Assembly: GCA_003254885.1 (NCBI GenBank)
Contig: QANT01007646.1
Span: forward strand, 62,001 to 126,000
Direction: 5' to 3'
Source: Purshia tridentata
Taxonomy: Eukaryota > Streptophyta > Magnoliopsida > Rosales > Rosaceae
Length of the DNA: 64,000 bases
Shown: positions 61,478-64,000 of the stretch, in pieces
How positions within the stretch are numbered: position 1 is the first letter of the stretch
Layout of the letters: every line of letters begins with the position of its first letter
Notes under the pieces: model-generated
What the model was told of the DNA's origin: nothing
The model's database searches: none
The model's input: the letters and a program-made list of their open reading frames with translations, nothing else
Made by a program: the position numbers and the translations under genes

Positions 61478-61550
61478 TCCGTTGTAGTCTAGTTGGTCAG
61501 GATATTCGGCTCTCACCCGAAAGACCCGGGTTCGAGTCCCGGCAACGGAA
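61478..61550 (+). tRNA. trnE-CUC: tRNA-Glu (anticodon CTC)
   Basis: A complete cloverleaf can be drawn. The acceptor stem TCCGTTG pairs perfectly with CAACGGA. The anticodon stem CGGCT...ACCCG encloses CTC, which reads GAG. The T-arm ACCCGGGTTCGAGTCCCGG is regular. The A-box is TAGTCTAGTTGG and the B-box GGTTCGAGTCC. There is no intron. A CAA-type start context (TTAACAAA) precedes it, and a pol III terminator TTTTT follows at 61554-61558. CCA is not encoded, as expected for a nuclear tRNA gene. Confidence 0.97.
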
Positions 61551-61553
61551 TTC

Positions 61554-61558
61554 TTTTT
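61554..61558 (+). terminator. Pol III terminator of tRNA-Glu
   Basis: A TTTTT run lies four bases after the discriminator base, the normal position and form of a plant RNA polymerase III terminator. Confidence 0.8.
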
Positions 61559-62288
61559 GCCATTTAGTTTTTATATCGCTTATTCTGAAGGCCCAGTATG
61601 AGTACGAATCAAATGGGCCTTAGATCAGGATCAATGTAGTACATGATCTAAGTCATGGGCCCAATTATGACATTTGAAGCATATACTACTTTTGACTTTT
61701 ATTTGTACTTTTTATATAATCAACGAGGAACCAAAATTGCAGTCGTCGGGTTATATTTAGTTGAAAAGGTCATAGAATTATATAATCTCATATAATGAGA
61801 TTGTCCATTGATCAACAAGCTATTCTCTGTTATCACTTTTTAAAGTCTTAAACTACTGTTATTGTCACTCGTTAGTCATCACCTTTCTAACATGGTGAAA
61901 AAAATTATATTCTATAACTCAATAATTAGTTGCTATTTTTGTAGAATTTTTTTTTTGTAAGTCCATTTAACCAAAAGCAAAGATTAAAAAGCCCATATAG
62001 AAGACAATTTTCCTGTCAGTTCACTTTTTAAAAACCCAAAGGCTATAATACCTTTTTTTTTTTAACTGCAATTTTTTATTTCCTACATCTAAATAATTGC
62101 TACTGTCAAATAGTAATTATTTTCACTTTGCAAAAAAAAAAAAAAAATAAGGCAGCTTATACAAATCTCACAGTTTTTGTTTTTGCATAAAAACATCAAA
62201 AATAGCATAAAACAAAAAAATGAAGTTTGTTTTTTTTTTTTNTTTTTTTTCCCACATCTAGAGAACAATTAGGTATTGTAACTACATG

Positions 62289-62545
62289 TAATTCTTACTG
62301 TCCAACGGTAGCACTCACCTAATTGTTACTGTCTAATGGTAACAATTACCTAATTCTTACTGTCCGACAGTAGCAATCACCTAATTGTTACCGTCCGACA
62401 GTAGCAATCACCTAATTGTTACCGTCCGACAATACCAATCACCTAATTATTACTGTCTGACAATAACAATCAATGTTAGTTTATTGTTAGTATGACAATA
62501 ACAATCACTTTATTATAACAATCATGTATTATTACTATCATACAA
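62289..62545 (-). repeat. 31-bp palindromic tandem repeat, copy B (inverted relative to copy A)
   Basis: Six clear 31-bp units start at 62289, 62320, 62351, 62382, 62413 and 62444, with degenerate units to about 62545. A typical unit is TAATTGTTACCGTCCGACAG followed by TAGCAATCACC. The neighbouring spacer at about 62120-62220 contains GCATAAAAACATC, AAAATAGCATAAAAC and CTTATACAAA. Read in reverse complement, these match the spacer of copy A at 16310-16400. The shared order of array, spacer and hairpin shows that both are copies of one element. Confidence 0.85.
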
Positions 62546-62910
62546 GAAAGACTTATGAAACTTTAAATAATATAATCATGATCCAAGTAATATTATACAA
62601 CATAATGAGATAAAAAAGAAAAAGAAAAAAATACAACGAGCTTAATTAGATGTTCGGCTATTACTATTCTTATCATAATCAAAAGCTTTCTAGGCTTGTC
62701 TTCTCTACCCATGCTTCCCTTGAAGTATATTAAACCAACATTAAGTACTCTTATTTCCAAGAATGAGAAAAACAGTGAGGACCAATTACCATTTGCCTAA
62801 AAAAACCACTCACTAAATCAAGATGAGGTATTTCAATAAGACAGTAGACATGAAAAAATCTTAAAAGTGATAAATTCAGACCAAATGATACAAAACATAA
62901 AACAATGAAA

Positions 62911-63012
62911 GCAAAATTTCTTTATGCTTCAACCCAAAACCCAGATCAGTTCATCAAAGTAAAAGCAAAATTTCTCTCTACTTCAACCCAAAACCCATAT
63001 CAGTCCATGTTG
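62911..63012. repeat. 54-bp tandem duplication
   Basis: Two copies start GCAAAATTTCTTTATGCTTC (62911) and GCAAAATTTCTCTCTACTTC (62965). Both contain AACCCAAAACCCA followed by ATCAGT. They differ by a few substitutions. No gene context is visible. Confidence 0.85.
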
Positions 63013-64000
63013 GCTTCATGCCTTACCACCAACACCTAAAATCCACTCATCCAAATACCAAAAGTCCATTGGTTTGTTAAATAAGTTTCTGCAATGTGGC
63101 TTGCAATAGCAAACAATTGATACAAGTCTACAATTTAACCACACCAGTTGGCAAATAATGGGTATAAAGTCTGTACAAGCTCATTGGCATAAGGCGTGGA
63201 GTCCACAACGTGGCTTGCAATAAGGATAAATATATAACCCATGAAACTAGAAAGAACATTAGCTTTTTTTGAAATATTACAAATGCACAAATTGTAATCC
63301 AATTCATGGATTAATTTAGAAGCATTTGATCCTTCACCGATCAAATACTAGACCCAGGATTAAGTACACCTAGAAAACATTTGAGTTGCATGTATAACAA
63401 AGAAAAGCAAAAGCAGACCAAGTCACAAAAAGAACTTATTATCAAATGCTAATTATTGATTGATCTACTGGGATATAAGCACTTTTTAGAGGTGTAATCA
63501 AAACCCAGAAAACACATAAACAGATTGTTGAGGTTTGATTTCAAACTACAAGCTTGAGAAATAAGTTAAATACTTGGAATTGCTTGCGTTTTCTGAGCCT
63601 GGAACTCCCACTTGAGCAATCAAAAAGATGAGAAAAATGGTCTAAAGCACCCATTCTAGCTAGTTACGAATCGCTTTTGCTATGGCGCAGATTGAACCAA
63701 AACAGGAGACACAACAAACTAACAAGTGTGAGACATTAAAAGAAGGACCCAAAATTCAAAAATATCCCAAAAGCTTTTGATTCAGATATTTTAGACACAA
63801 AACAACTGCACAATGGGCATAAGACCTTGGGGGCTCCTCTGCTTTTCTGAGCAAATGCTCTTTCAGAAGCTCTCTCTCTCTCTTAAAAGGATCTAGATCA
63901 CCCAAATGGTCCATCAAAAGATCTAGGTCGTCTAGTTGTCACTGACAGCCTACTACAAAGGTTTAATTTGTGGATCGTGGCCAAAGGCGAGCACGAAGAA

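Larger units (their letters stand above)
61559..64000. other. Repeat-rich, gene-free region to the window end
   Basis: No coding gene was recognised. It holds the second copy of the 31-bp palindromic repeat family with its spacer (about 62090-62545), a poly-T run with one N (near 62242), and a 54-bp duplication at 62911-63012. The last 200 bp contain a CT tract and nothing I can name. Confidence 0.5.

Noticed and set aside
1-64000. CRISPR array, operon-like clustering or retroviral/LTR coding regions
   Set aside because: The 31-bp arrays lack unique spacers between repeats, the genes are unrelated eukaryotic units, and no reverse transcriptase, integrase or capsid-like frame was recognised.

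Overview
The window is nuclear DNA of a flowering plant, a core eudicot. The evidence is intron-rich genes with GT-AG introns and AT-rich intergenic DNA, a TM6-type (paleoAP3) MADS-box gene, a chloroplast-division ARC6 gene, a BBX21-type B-box gene and a plant VHA-a gene. I cannot name the species. TM6 is missing from Arabidopsis, so this is not a Brassicaceae genome. Single N bases sit in two poly-T runs (near 1327 and 62242) and look like assembly ambiguities.

Layout. 1-5.3 kb: AT-rich intergenic DNA. 5.3-10.8 kb (+): vacuolar H+-ATPase subunit a, 18 exons, 821 aa. 12.2-14.1 kb (+): TM6 B-class MADS gene, 7 exons, 225 aa. 15.1-16.5 kb: decayed fragments of a SOSEKI/DUF966 gene and a PPR gene, followed by a 31-bp palindromic tandem repeat. 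17.2-21.4 kb (+): microspherule protein 1/FHA-domain gene, 7 exons, 906 aa. 21.4-27.6 kb: gene-poor, with a tRNA-like relic and a 1.2-kb foldback transposon. 27.6-28.8 kb (+): BBX21-like gene. 30.3-33.2 kb (-): SH3P2-like BAR/SH3 protein, 10 exons. 34.7-35.4 kb (-): secreted glycine-rich protein with a Cys-rich tail. 37.3-43.0 kb (-): TMCO4/DUF726 alpha/beta-hydrolase, 15 exons, 680 aa. 43.5-45.6 kb (+): LTV1, a 40S ribosome biogenesis factor, divergent from the hydrolase. 46.4-46.7 kb (-): small secreted protein whose C-terminus resembles a tyrosine-sulfated peptide hormone. 48.3-50.7 kb (-): single-exon EF-hand/TPR protein, 799 aa. 52.5-56.6 kb (+): kinesin-7, 11 exons, 936 aa. 57.7-61.3 kb (-): ARC6, 6 exons, 802 aa. 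61.5 kb (+): tRNA-Glu(CTC). 61.6-64 kb: repeat-rich DNA holding a second, inverted copy of the 31-bp repeat family.

The genes are an ordinary eukaryotic mixture, not a functional cluster. They cover vacuole acidification, floral identity, chromatin, light signalling, membrane trafficking, ribosome assembly, cytoskeleton and plastid division. No retrovirus-like coding region was recognised. The most interesting items are the candidate peptide-hormone gene at 46.4 kb, the palindromic 31-bp minisatellite found inverted at two sites 46 kb apart with captured gene fragments at one of them, and the foldback element at 24.9-26.1 kb. All exon boundaries were read by eye from splice consensus, reading-frame continuity and remembered family sequences. 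No alignment or search was run.
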